Shown one piece after another: positions 1-12,034 of a DNA stretch of 64,000 bases (positions within the stretch are counted from its first letter, which is position 1; every line of letters begins with the position of its first letter). Under the pieces are notes generated by a model. It ran no database searches. It was given only the letters and a program-made list of their open reading frames with translations, and was not told where the DNA came from. This DNA comes from Psilocybe azurescens. Lineage: Eukaryota > Basidiomycota > Agaricomycetes > Agaricales > Agrocybaceae. The translations under genes were made by a program, and so were the position numbers. Location: contig JAJIRX010000829.1 of NCBI GenBank assembly GCA_023853785.1, positions 434,001 to 498,000 of the forward strand, in the 5' to 3' direction.

Positions 1-2100
1 TCTCTTGATCATGCTAGGCTGGACTCCCAATAGCCCATTTTCAACTCTTTAGGCTCCTGCAGTGGCACCCGTCTTAATATTTATACTTGGGACAACAGCA
101 CCTCAACTCAATCGAAAATAGCATCCTGAGGCATGATGTATGAGTTCCAGGTGTCCTGGCGCATACGAGGCTTGAGCTGGCGGTGCTCACTTCGGAGATC
201 ATGGTCATTGTGGCATATCTGGAAACATAAAGCTAGTCAATGTATCACGATTCACGAATTCCGAACTGCGGCATCGGGCGACGTTGCCAAGTATGTGCAT
301 AGGTCCTATTTCCTCCGCAAATGCTGATGCTGAGCGATGGCCTCTATGTGGGTCAGGGGAGTGGGCTACATATCCAACAATTTCAAGACCAACTTGAGGC
401 CCGAGTTAGATTTACTAGTAGATCAGTTTCTGATGGGGGTGCGTCTGTCTGTCATAAACATGCACTATGTATGCCTGCTTTCCTGTCAATAATGCAGACT
501 ACAGACTATATGCACTGGATAGAAGCCTATTAATAATCTCTGATGCTCAAGCCATCTAGGTGTAAGGTTGTCGAATACATGCCATTAAAGCCGAGGAAGA
601 CGAGAAGGCCGAGAAACCTTTATAGGGAAGTCTAATGAGACTTGATACCAGCCTTTGACGCGTTAAGCGCCAAGACTAGTGATATATGTCTTACTTACTC
701 GTATTATATCTGTTAATAGCCTGGGCGGCAAGGCTATACATGCTTCTATTCATTGAAGCACTTTCCACAATGGAAATATCAGTACTCTTACTGATATCAA
801 CTGTCTAGTAATGGCGCTCCCCGTAAGCCAGGTAAGCTACGATAGCCTCGGGTCTAAGCACACCTTCCCTTCTTGTCAGGAGTGCCTCTCCCGGTGCCTG
901 CTCGTCTCGTAATGTCCAAGCACACAAGCATGGATGAAAAGTAACCGGATCACAGCCTCTGCGCAGCACACAATACACGAGTATGTGTTGCTATATAATA
1001 TATTGCCAAAGGCGGGCAATAGCCTAACACTGACTCTCGGCATATAGTTGTACGTACATGCATGTGACGAGCGTATAGAGGCGTATAGATGTTAGAGAGC
1101 CTCGAGGACGACGCCACGCCTGAAACGGCAGACTTGGCGTCTTCGAACATTTCGGGGTGTATAGCACCCTGATCTTATCACGTCGAACAAGTCGCTCAGG
1201 TGTATGTACTTAACATACTCAATTATCCAAGCCAATGCATGTACTTACATGAATGAACGTGAAAGTCATGCGGTATGAGGTCCTGAAAAGCCATTGAATC
1301 TTCTAAGGGCCTTGGTACAAATAAGTCCCGCATTCGGATATGGCCTTTGATATGAAAGGGTTTCCCATTGTAACAGATATAGGAAGTATAGCTGTACCCG
1401 TTTTTTTTTCAGATCACACCCTATATCGAAGCCTTGCTGATGCCTTGCTCTGCTAGGCTCCACTACCGACGCAGAGGACAAAGCATCCAAAAATAGCCCA
1501 ACTGATCATCGATCAGTTCTATTTTTACACTAATAGATCATGATCTTTGCGTAAGCGATAGCATCATGCTCCGGGACCTCGAACAGCGCTCGATACAAGA
1601 AGCACTTCATTCTCGATTTTTCCTTTGCGGACTGCGCTCCTTGTGTAAAATCACAAACTTGTGTGAGACTTTGAGGCTATTGCATCCTCTTTTCGCTGTC
1701 CGCAGTGTGCATTGCTCCATTGCCGATTGGGGTAATGTAGATCATCGAAGACTATGCCATTGTCTGGAGCTCGCACAATCGCCATCTATGTGGAAATCTT
1801 TGAGAGCACCGGACCCTGATTGATGTATCGCGTGTCTATTAAAGAAGACCTCCTTTTTGCAATGAAAAGGAAGCTCTAAAAGCTACGGAAACATAGAACA
1901 TTAAGCAAAGGACGGAGAGCGAAAGGTAATACAGAATTATTATTGTAAGGAAGTATATAGTGTCTAAATACGACTCCGCGGCTCCCCATTAAAGCGCATA
2001 TTAGTATATGAAGTATTAAATATCAGTAATGTAGGTCATCCAGTATGTCGGGGTTACTTTAAGGAAGAGAAGGTCCATATTCTCCCAGTCGTTCCGAAAT
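1..2100. other. No gene recognised
   Basis: Only short, overlapping open frames occur here on both strands. None shows a recognisable motif or a convincing set of exons. Whether this is intergenic DNA or decayed coding sequence cannot be told from the sequence alone. Confidence 0.5.
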
Positions 2101-3184
2101 TTATGCCGTGGCTTTCTTTGAGTTAATCACAGGAGGGATCGCAATGGCCTCATCTTCTGCAGCACATTGACCTTCTGCAACCGTCGCCCACGAAGGTGCT
2201 CTGGGAAGCGTGAATCCCTCGGTCACTACCGCATAACTCAATCCTCCCATTTTCGCAACAGGCTTTAACTTGGCAGGATCAGGTATTCCGCGCACAGGGT
2301 CAAGTACGTCATTTCGCATATGGATGTACTTGACGTGTGCAACAACAAGCGTCGAGGTAATGACGTTGTCGACTGGGCTCCTGATCTCTACAGTATGGAA
2401 GAGCTGGAGAAATGCGTTTTCGTCAATCGATCTTGATGCGATGAATTCATATTTGATGAAGGGTACGTACCTCGCACTCCATTGAGAAGGCGCTTTCCTT
2501 TACACGCGCTGCTTTGACGAGTATCTGAAGTCATGGTTAGAGCTAGAATACGCTGCTTAGAGAAAGAAAGTAGGACTTACGCTAGGCGCTTTTGTCAGTC
2601 CACTGATTGGCCATTCGCTCACATCAGGAGGAGCGACTGCAGAGCAAATATGTGACTGCTCGACCCAGGGCGCGCTGATAATATTGACAGTAAAACCAGT
2701 GCCTGCGAGTACATTGCGCAAAGTATCTTTAGCCGCTCCGGAAACGTGCGAGACGCCAAAAGTAATGACGGGTGGGTCTGGTGTCACCATATTGAACCAA
2801 CTACGGATTTTTTGAGTCAGCTGGGAATAAGAAGCCATCGAGCAGAAAAGGCGGCGTACCTGAAAGGTGCAAGATTCTCTACACCGTCTTGGGATATGGA
2901 CGATATAAAAGCTATAGGACGCGGTGCAATCCCTGCAACGGTAATGGCGTACATCCTCCTATTGCAGATTTAAGTGATACGTAGTTATTGCGGGTACTCC
3001 AGATATACCTTGCGGTTTCTTTGGTTGGATCTATAACAGTCCATCCGGCCTTTTCTCCTTCTGCCCAGGCCTTTCCTTCGGGGGTCGATTCGATACTCTG
3101 GCCATATCTCCAAGTCGGAACTGGGGAACTGGTGTATTTGAACCCTTTATTGAGATCAAACGGAGGAAGTTGTACAGCTGGCAT
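2101..3184 (-). CDS. Flavin reductase-like (FMN-binding split-barrel) protein, copy 1
   Basis: This is a DIM6/NtaB-type flavin-reductase-like protein, expected to bind FMN in a split-barrel fold. Its substrate cannot be read from the sequence. The ATG at 3184 begins MPAVQLPPF; the frame then runs through an N-terminal segment containing WRYGQSIESTPEG. After a short intron comes the family core, reading GIAPRPIAFISSISQDGVEN followed by LAPFSWFNMVTPDPPVITFG. Later exons encode the NIIS..WVEQSHIC strand, then SEWPISGL and SAFSMECE, and a C-terminal exon with HMRNDVLDPVRGIPDP. At least four introns of about 40-70 nt fit GT-AG borders. The frame is open throughout. A close paralogue lies directly upstream on the same strand, so this is a tandem duplication. 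Family membership is well supported; function is inferred from family only. Confidence 0.85.
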
Positions 3185-3805
3185 TGCGTAGATTGAAGAG
3201 TTGCTGCAGGAAGAAGACGATGATTCTTGAGGAAACCCAAACTGAAGTGAAGACGAAGACGCATTTCGAGCCCTTTTAAGTAGACTACGCCCAGTAACAA
3301 TAGACCAGATAATGTGTCCTCACATAAACCACTTTGCAAGCGTCTACTCGGAAACGAAACTTACGGATAACTACACGGATAAAGAGAAGTTCCAGTCTTG
3401 GTGGAAGTACACGGACGGTGGCCGCGGGACGGACAAGTGTAAAAATATACACCTGAATAGCTGTTTAGCACGCAGAAGGGCGGACTGGAGAACCGCAAGG
3501 TGGTCACGAGAGACAGAAAAAGATCCTAAAATAGAACTTGGTTCTCTGTGTCTATTTTTATCCCTGACTGACGAGGATTTCGTTCGTAAGAAAATCATAT
3601 ATCCCGCATAAGTATTCCGGCGCTCATTGATACACCGGTAATCCGCATAGCCAGTATCCGAGTCAAGGAGTCCCGGAACACTGTAGTTCATTAATCTGCC
3701 AGATGTAACGGAAGAGTCCGAAAATCGTAATCTAGCAGTTCAAATGTTTCATCACTATGAGCATCTATACGAAACTTCAAACACTCCATATCCTTCGCAT
3801 TCCGT

Positions 3806-4983
3806 TTAGATCTTCGCAGTAGTATGACCTTGAGTACTATCTGCTGCACCTCCAAATCTCTGCTTAACATCCTCCGGCATGGAGTCCCACGGCGGTCTGG
3901 GGAGCGCAAAACCTTCAGACACACGAGCGTAGGTCAACCCTCCCATCCTCGCCATAGGCTTGTACTTCGCCGGATCGGGCAGACCGCGCACGGGGTCAAG
4001 TATGTCATTGCGCATGTGGATGTACTTGACCTGTGCGAGGACGAGAGTCGAGACGGGGTTGTTGGTAGCGGGGTCTTTGACCTCGACAGTTTGCAGGAGC
4101 TATGAAGCGAGTCGGTCAGTGAGCAAAGCATCTCTATAGATGCAGATGTGAATGACAGTACCTCGCATTCCATGGAGAAGGCGCTCTCTTTGACTCGTGG
4201 TGCTTTAACGTGGATCTGCAGCAGCATCGTAAAATATTGAATGTACCACAAATAGGCTAGTAATAATTGCCAAAACTTACACTTGGTACCTTCGTCAACC
4301 CACTAATCGGCCATTCACTAACTTCAAGCGGAGCGTCCGTCGAACAGACATTAGACTGTTCGATCCACGGCCTCACTGATGATGTTGATTGTAAATCCAG
4401 CCCCGGAAAGCACATTGGCCAAGGTGTCTTTTACCCCTTTTGCCCGCCGTGGGCGCAGGAGAACGAGACTACGAATGGATTTGGGCATACCTATCAAAGA
4501 ATAATGGATAATTAAAATTCGCTAAAGCAACGTATAAAAATGGACAAAAATACTTGATTGAACCAACTGTGAAGATCGGGGGGGCATATTAGTGGAAACA
4601 CAAAGAAATCACAGTAAAGTAAAGGAAGCGCACCTGAAAGGCGCGAGATTCTCGACACCATCCTTCGACATAGACGACACAAAAGCTATGGGACGTGGAA
4701 CAATACCCGCTATTCCGATAGCGTATAACCTCCTGATAAATAATCAACCCCATCAGCACTTGCTTCGAACAAAGAACCTTGAAGAACCACAGTTCGTCCA
4801 GACGAACCTAGTCTCCTCCTTCGAAGTATCAACGACCGTCCAGCCGGCCTTCTCCCCTTCAGCCCAGGCCCTTCCCTCTGGCGTTTCCTCGATGCGCTGC
4901 CCATACTTCCAATCGGGATTTGGCGATGTGCTGATTTTGAAGCCCTTGTTCTTCTCGAAAGGAGGGAGTTGTTCAGATGACAT
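3806..4983 (-). pseudogene. Flavin reductase-like protein, copy 2 (frame disrupted)
   Basis: This paralogue of the 2101-3184 gene has the same exon order and motifs. It starts with an ATG at 4983 (MSSEQLPPFEKNKGF), then WKYGQRIEETPEGRAWAEGE, GIVPRPIAFVSSMSKDGVEN, SAFSMECE and HMRNDILDPVRGLPDP. The third coding exon needs two corrections of opposite sign. A G4 run (minus strand; 4434-4437) is one base short, which creates an immediate TAA. A GG pair (4371-4372) is one base long, in the segment equivalent to NIIS..W.EQS. Between these sites the translation matches copy 1 closely. Two readings are possible: copy 2 is a young pseudogene beside an intact copy, or both sites are homopolymer miscalls like those seen elsewhere in this window. 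The latter seems at least as likely. Confidence 0.78.
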
Positions 4984-5390
4984 GACAAGTGTAAAAGCTG
5001 CTGATTGCTAGGCAGATAGTAGTAGTGCAGGTTACAGTATTTATAACAGTGTTTCTATGAGATAATTTTAGTGCAGGTTATAGGATTTATAAGAGTGTAT
5101 AAGATAAGTTTAGAACTCACCGCTTGTGTGAGCGCGATTCGCTTGTTTCTTTCCTTTCTGAGGTTTCTTACTTCCAGAGAGTCCCTTTTGTTGCCAGCAG
5201 CGAGATGGCGCAATACCGCACCTATCGCGATCATTGATGACATTTAAAACTGAAGGCAAAGTCAAATTCAAAGAGAACATGGCTTCAGATGTAAATTAGT
5301 CCTAGGGTCAATGGTATGATAGCAAATCACGGATCATTACTCTTGTCTTGATCTCAGGGATCGAAAGAAATAAGAACAAAAAACACAAGT

Positions 5391-5492
5391 GTCGGTAGCT
5401 GGAATCGAACCAGCGGCTCTTCGGAGTTATTCAGGCAACATAATGTCACCAGGTACCACAACGAAGTGATTTAACCCCTAATCGATACTGAC
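5391..5492 (-). tRNA. tRNA-His (GTG), with intron
   Basis: Read on the minus strand, the sequence folds as a cloverleaf. It has a D arm (GATT/AATC), an anticodon stem CTTCG/CGAAG with loop TTGTGG and anticodon GTG, and a T arm GCTGG-TTCGATT-CCAGC. The intron follows position 37. The segment around CTTCGTTGTGG resembles eukaryotic tRNA-His. The acceptor stem GTCAGTA/TACCGAC has one A.C mismatch at the fourth pair, which could mean partial decay or a sequence error. Confidence 0.83.
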
Positions 5493-6790
5493 CTGTAAGA
5501 GCGTATGTTAGTGAGCTATTTTAGCCGCCAGATGCAAATTCACAGAACATCCCAATGATAATTTCAATATGAGTGCCTTGGAGGGCAATTAACACGCAGA
5601 TAAAGGCAGATAATCGAGTAGGCTATTCACACAAATCATTATAAGTTGGAAATTTAACATAATAAAAACAAATTTACCGGATTGTTGGGACCTCGAGGGA
5701 TGTATATTCTGCTCATCTGAATATTTCGACGCTTTGAGGATGATGCATGGCGTTAAGTCATTGCAGGTTCTGATATGACGACGTGGTTGACATAAGGAAG
5801 GCCGCTGCCCGCCGAAGACGGTCAATGAAGTATTTGCCACTGGTGCCCGACCTCGAACAAACCATGATTTCGTTTTTGAGTGCATACATACAGGTGCATA
5901 CGTATAACGGATCGGTCATCGCTACGCGTGCCGTTTCCTATTTGTCATAAGATTTCTCCGAATTCCTCATCTCCTGTGCCTAGCCTGGAGTCTTTCAAAT
6001 CTTCAATCATTTAGTATACAATCCTGCTGCTGCGGTTATTTCTTACTTAAACTGTTTCACTCATTTTCCACAATCCTTTACTTCAACCTTTATTTCCATT
6101 AGGACTCTTCGAGTATCTATATAAACCCTAGCTCTACTTGTACGAGTCCCCAGTGAATTCTTAAACGTTAAACCCGTCTTTCGAGTTCCTCTGTGTGCCA
6201 ATTCGCAACACTAGCCGCTTACTCGGCCACTGTGTTAGCCAATCGTTACAATACGCTTATAGCAAGAACTACTGACTCCTGAGAGTTCGGTTTTCGAGTG
6301 TTGAATAAATCTAAGCGCCATTTCTCCATGGCATTCGAGACAATGAAAAGCGGGGCAAACCCCGGACTCGCGACGGATCCAGCTTCATATCACAAGACAC
6401 ACTTCAACTTGAACTCCCACGATCAACAAGTAGTCAACTTTACAGCGGACCTTGAGCTTAGGGGTTAATCAGGCTTTATAATGAACACCACAATTCCTCA
6501 AGCTTGCTTGTGGTCCAGAATGGATCTAGGGCTGACAGACCTTGGAAGACCGTGGTTGAACTCCAGCATGGGTGCATTCGGTGGATTGAATAAAGGGATC
6601 GTGTCGATTCGGCCAAGTGAGCCTGCTGAGGGTGAATATCAAATTTACTCTTCAGGCTTCTCCCACCCGCACACGGTCACCCCAGGACCAATCCTGCACA
6701 GTACATATTAATTCACCCGCGGCTTCTGCAGTTCAAGTCCAAGCTCAAGCTCAAGACTGAACATTGCACATACATACTACTTGCTAGAAG
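5493..6790. other. Intergenic, nothing recognised
   Basis: This stretch separates the tRNA-His from the D-amino-acid oxidase gene. Open frames are short and show no motifs. The last few hundred bases before 6791 presumably hold the promoter of the oxidase gene, but no specific element could be assigned. Confidence 0.5.
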
Positions 6791-8236
6791 ATGCCTGGAT
6801 CGGTATCGCAGACGCAGACTCGCGGGGTCCGGAACGTCACGGTGCTGGGGGCAGGTGTGATAGGGTTGACTACCGCGCTCAAAATTCAACAGCGGGGAGG
6901 ATATCAAGTGACGGTTTTGGCGCAGGACTTTCCGACGGATCCGACCACTGTTACCTATGCCAGCCTCTCTGCGGTGCGTGTGTGCTTTGCTTTTATTCGG
7001 TTTCTGCTGTTGCTTATCTGTCTATTTCATGCTCAGGGAGCCCACCATGTCAGTGTTGCTGGAGATGATGTTGATCAGAGAAGTAAGTAGGAATATTACT
7101 TTAGTTATGAAGAAAGACTGAAGCAATTCATGGTAGATATCGATATCGAAACTTTCAAGACGATGTGGGAGCTCTCTTCACCCAATGGCGAGGCACCAGG
7201 TTGCTTCAAGCGTTTAAGACAAAAGAATACCACCGCGAAGCAACGAACCTTGACACCCTAAGCCTCATGCCCAATGTAAGCTGCCTATAAAATACCCTAC
7301 ATCGAATGTCCGACCCTAGAATGTCTGTCACAAGTACGCAGAACTCGCGAAAGAGGACCTGGTTCCCGGAGCGATCTCTGGGATCACCTACGATTCGGTG
7401 AACACCGACGCGCCGATTTTCCTCAACTATCTGTTGTCGACGTTCCTTGCCAGTGGGGGACACATCGTCAGAGGCTCGGTGCTTCATATCAACCAGGTTA
7501 TCAACGGGGGACCGGGCGCGTTTGCAGATCCAGATATGCATTACCCGCTTCCTGACGCTATCGTCGCTTGTCCGGGGCTAGGCGCGAAGTACCTGGGAGG
7601 CATCGAGGACAAGGACGTGTATCCTGTTCGCGGACAGACTATCCTGCTCAATGCGCCGTGGGTGGATTTCTGCATGTCCCTCAGTGGTGGTCAGGATAAG
7701 ATATGGACGTATGTCATTCCGAGGAGAAGCGGGAATGTGATTATTGGTGGGACGTACGAGGCGAATGACTGGTATGTAGCGACCTTCAAGCTGTCTTTGA
7801 TATGAGATGTGGCTGGGCTTACTGGGTTGTTGCTGTTGCTACTTTTCTTGAAGGCATCCTCGTCCAAGACCGGAGACTACCCGTGATATCCTGAACCGTG
7901 TATTGGAGATTTGCCCTGAGATCGCGCCCCCTGAAGTCAGAGCGGAGAGGACACCTACGGTTGAAGATATCCTTCCTATTATTGTTGAGGAGTCTTGTGG
8001 GCTTAGGCCGTGCAGGAAGGGTGGTGTGAGGTTGGAGACGGAGTGGTTGGAGACATCGGCACGGCGGATTCCTGTGGTCTATAATTACGGGTGAGTACAG
8101 TACGAGGCTTGAAGCACATGACATTAATATCGGTCTTTTGGTCACTCACTCTAGACACGGTGGTTTTGGTTATATTGCTTGCTATGGTTCGGCGTCTGTT
8201 GCATTCAAACTCTTGGAAGAGGCTTTTGCCCAATGA
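6791..8236 (+). CDS. D-amino-acid oxidase (FAD-dependent)
   Basis: DAAO oxidatively deaminates D-amino acids to 2-oxo acids, ammonia and H2O2. The ATG at 6791 is followed by a Rossmann FAD-binding strand, VTVLGAGVIGLTTALKI. Next come GAHHVS (the family's WAGAH region), TMWELSSPNGEAPGCF, the long exon with GAISGITYDSVNTD and YPVRGQTILL, and the C-terminal HGGFGYIACYGSA. About five short introns fit. One site breaks the frame: around the A4 run at 7221-7224 one base is missing, between ...CFKRLRQ and EYHREATNLDTLSLMPN. Both sides are clearly DAAO, so a homopolymer miscall is the simplest explanation. The protein ends in ...LLEEAFAQ, with no SKL-like peroxisomal signal, which is unusual because fungal DAAOs are normally peroxisomal. 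Confidence 0.91.
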
Positions 8237-8942
8237 TCTGTAAACACGATAGTTTTCGTTCTCCTTGGTTCAGGGCTTGTATTTGTAGGACATATTTCTT
8301 TCAAAATATGATGAATTCGTTTTTATGATAGTCATCAGGAATCGCTGCACAATGATGAATCGCCTTCACTTGGACTCCTGAGCAGCTTCAGCTGGGTTCG
8401 CAACCTGAACTTCAGCTGATAGCGAGGCACAAAATATATTCACAAGCCATCTGCACTTGGCTTTTCAGTGTGTGTCACAGTGATCGATGACGATGTGTAG
8501 CTCTTCGGGAAAGGGTCATTCAGATTATTCCTCATCAGGTATATCTAACCTCGGGTTTAGGTTATCATACTGATGGATCTGACCCCACTGTCTCCTCTCT
8601 CATACTTGAATTGAGCTCAATGTTCAGAAGCCCCGATAAAGTCCTGGTTATAATGGATCTAAAATTAAATGAGGCAAATGCATTCTACCGCCGGATCGTG
8701 GGGTACTATATACCAGCCGGAAGTATTTTATAAAGGCTACATTGCATGCTATTACATGATGGAGGACGGTATATTTAACCGACTGAAGGCATTAATTTTG
8801 CGTAAAAAGTATTCACGTGAAGGACAGGCAGTATACTCATGCAACCAATTTAGGATGATCTCAGCTTGCAGTCCACGTCCGTTGCTGTTTGTCACTGCAC
8901 CATCACCGGCTACCGCCCACTCACCTCTATCGGGTCTTACGT
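8237..8942. other. Intergenic between DAAO and the OSBP gene
   Basis: No coding exon is supported here. This is the 3' flank of the oxidase gene and the distal upstream region of the oxysterol-binding protein gene. Confidence 0.5.
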
Positions 8943-8980
8943 CTTTTCTTTCTTCTCTTCTCTTTCCCTTTCTTCTGCCC
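8943..8980 (+). promoter_or_regulatory. Pyrimidine-rich tract before OSBP start codon
   Basis: A nearly uninterrupted C/T tract ends about 20 bases before the ATG at 9000. Pyrimidine tracts just upstream of starts are common in core promoters of filamentous fungi and often mark transcription start regions. The role is inferred from position and composition only. Confidence 0.4.
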
Positions 8981-8999
8981 ACACACATACACTCTAACC

Positions 9000-11081
9000 A
9001 TGAGTACGACACACCACGACACCGCCATCGATGAAGATGCGCCAGGACCACCCATTTCGGTTCCAGATTCAGGAGACACTGGCGAGGGCGGAAAGATAAA
9101 GATGATAGTCCAGCTTGTGAAGAAGTGTCTCGGTGTCAAGGACATTGCTACGATGTGATTACCTCTCCGTATATGAGGGTACCGAACGCAAGAGCTGACC
9201 AAAATACCTCTTAATAACAGGCGATTGTCTTTGCCAGCTTCGCTGTTGGAGCCTATGCCCAATCTGGAGTACTGGAACTATCTTGATAGACCTGACATTT
9301 TCTGCACGTAGGTGTTGCCATCTATCCAGCTCCCTGTTCCGATTTTCGAGGTCGATCATTCAACTCAACTCAACTCTCTTGACTGTAGGATCAATGATGC
9401 CGAAGACCCTTTTATGAGGATGATCTCGGTTCTACGATTTACGTTTACGAAAGATATCAAATTTATAGTTGCGTCTTGTCTCTTTCACTCCATGTATGTT
9501 GGTATTCAACAACCCTATTACAGCATGGCAAAGTTTGCAAACCGTACAACTCAGTACTAGGAGAGCATTTCCGAGCCCATTGGGACGTCGAACCCAATCC
9601 ATACAAGCTCGATGACGGAGAAGGGAACAGGGACTCTATCGGAGAGCCCTTGGCTTCCGAAACAGGCAGCGTCAAGAGTGGAAAGAGCTCAAAGAGCACC
9701 ACCAGTGGCGTTAGCTCGTTTTCCAAGCCCAAGAGCCCGTCAACCGCCCCGACTTCGCCTCAACAGAACGCCGACACGGAGAACCCCGCAGCGCTGGTAT
9801 CCAACCTGAGCCTTTCCAACAACTCCAGCACCCCCGCCAATGCCCAGCCCGTCCGTGTCGTCTTCTTGACTGAGCAGGTGTCCCACCACCCTCCGGTCTC
9901 TGCGTACTTTGCCACCTGCCCGAGCCGGTCGATAGAGATGTCCGGTATCGATCAGATATCCGCCAAAGTCTCTGGAACGACCCTCCGCGTTTCACCTGGA
10001 CAGTTTAACCAGGGTATATTCATCAAGTTGACTGGAGGACCTGGCGAGGGAGAGCGGTACCATATCACGCACCCTGTTGCGTCGGTAAATGGGATTCTAA
10101 GAGGGAGCTTCTATGTTACTGTCGGCGAATCGACGATAATTACATGCGAGGGTGGCAAGCCAGGACACAAGTTCCGAACAATAATCGAATACAAGGAAGA
10201 GGTACGCTTTTTGTTTCTCGTCTGCAGCTCGCAGAACCACGGCGAATAACCTCGCAATTTTCCTTTCGCAGTCGTGGCTAGGCCGCGCTCATTTCCTAGT
10301 AGAGGGCGTCATCCACACCGTCTTCGAATCCGACACCAACCACTGCGCAGAATGGACGAAAGTCAAACACGTACCGCAGAACCGCGTCGTCGCCGTGTTC
10401 GACGGCTCCTGGAAGGGCAAGATCAGATGGAAGCGCGTCGGGACGGGCTCCTACCCGAGCCTGGAGCACAACGGCGTCACACGGTCGACCGCCTCCTCGC
10501 CGAACCCGTCTCACGTCAAGCTGCCGACGCCCAACATCCCCGCGGCGTCCATGTCCAAGGCGGATGTGGCGTCGTACTATCTATCGGGCAAGCGGAGCTC
10601 GGGGTCGGGGTCGAGCTCGAGCAAGGCAGCGTCCTCGATTGCGGAAGACGAGTGGATGCCGCTCATCGACCTGTCGACGCTGTTCGTTGTGCCGAAGACG
10701 GTGCGACCGCTGGAGCGGCAGCACTCGAGGGAGAGCAGGAAGCTATGGGAGAACGTCACGGATAAGCTACTGAAGAAGGAGTTCTCGGAGGCGACGAAGG
10801 AGAAGGTGGCGATTGAGCAGAGACAGCGGGATGAGGCTGCTGAGCGGAAGAAGAAGGGTATCGAGTGAGTTTTTTTATCATTATCAACTTCTATTGGTAT
10901 TGTATTTACTGATGATATTCAACGATTGTGTAGATTTGTTCCGAGATACTTTGAGAATAATATGGAGAATGGATACGCGGTACTGACCGCGGACGGCAAG
11001 ACAGCATTAGAAGAGGAGCTGCACGAAGACTCAGCGGAATGCATAGAAGGCATTGACGTCGAGGCTCAGCTCGCTAGCTGA
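9000..11081 (+). CDS. Oxysterol-binding protein (OSBP/Osh, short KES1-type)
   Basis: This is a lipid-transfer protein of the OSBP-related family. Short fungal members exchange sterol and PI4P between membranes. The ATG at 9000 starts MSTTHHDTAIDEDAPG. Successive exons give SLPASLLEPMPNLEYW, then a PI4P-binding segment VCKPYNSVLGEHFRAHWD, a Ser/Thr-rich insert of about 70 residues, and the diagnostic fingerprint EQVSHHPPVSAYFA. Later come GKPGHKF, FDGSWKGKIRWK and a charged helix KLWENVTDKLLKKEFSEATK, and the protein ends at the TGA at 11079-11081. No PH domain or ankyrin repeats are seen, consistent with the Osh4-like subgroup. The Ser/Thr insert in the lid-side region is longer than in yeast Kes1. 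Five or so short introns fit, and no frame problem was found. Confidence 0.95.
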
Positions 11082-12034
11082 GTATGTGCAAACCCATCCA
11101 TTCAAGAGACGACGACCGCCGACTACTTTACTACTATACGTTGGAGGACCTCGGGAGTTCAAATAGCGTCTGTTTCGTGCTCTTGAAACGAACAATTTTC
11201 GACGACGTTGTGAATGGATGGATAGGTGCTTTAAGAGTGGCCGATCATGATTTTCGTATCTCTCTGAACGGGGACGTCTCCCATTCAAGGCAAGGACATA
11301 CTACTATACATATGCAATTTTTCATCATGACCGTTTCACGCTTTATTGATCTCTACTTGCTTGCTTCCCTTTCCTGTCGTCGTACCCCTTCTCCCTTCCT
11401 CGTTGATATGTCTCGCGCCGCACCCGCGCGCTGCACACTTTCAGACTTCACCGTAGCACCTTTTAATCATCTGATTGTCCTTTCTCATACATAGCACGTA
11501 TACGTACCGTGGTCATACATAGTAAGTATGTAACTTTTGCGTTTGTCGACTACAGTAGTACATCACGCTGACCTTTTTTTCTTTGCTTTTTGTTCATCTA
11601 TCACTTTACGCTTTACGACTCATGACTCATGACGATGGTACAACATCAATCATATACATACATATGCTCTCTCTCAAGTTTTTCTCATCTCTTTTCTGCC
11701 TAACTTTCCTCTCTCTCTCTTTTCATTGTTCTATGATGATCATTTTACGACGTTTTTTCTTTTACTCTAAACACTCTTTCACTCACTGCTCATTCACGTA
11801 CATAACCGGGTGTTTTCACTTTGCTTTTCCAATATTTCAACTGCAGAACCTCATAGCATATATGATCTCCGATGTGTCGATAGCTTTCATATGTCATCGA
11901 CAAAAGGTAATCTCTAGCAGCAGATTCAGAAAGGAGCCAAAAACATTAATATTACAATCATCCATACCCCCGCCCAGCACATCCAATGCAACCCGACCCA
12001 ACCCAACCCGACCCACTCCAATGACGATCAACAA
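11082..12034. other. Convergent 3' intergenic region, pyrimidine-rich
   Basis: This region lies between the stop of the + strand OSBP gene and the stop of the - strand membrane-protein gene. It is rich in CT tracts. A long open frame on the + strand from about 11583 arises from these tracts and the antisense of the neighbouring gene, and is not supported as coding. Confidence 0.55.
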
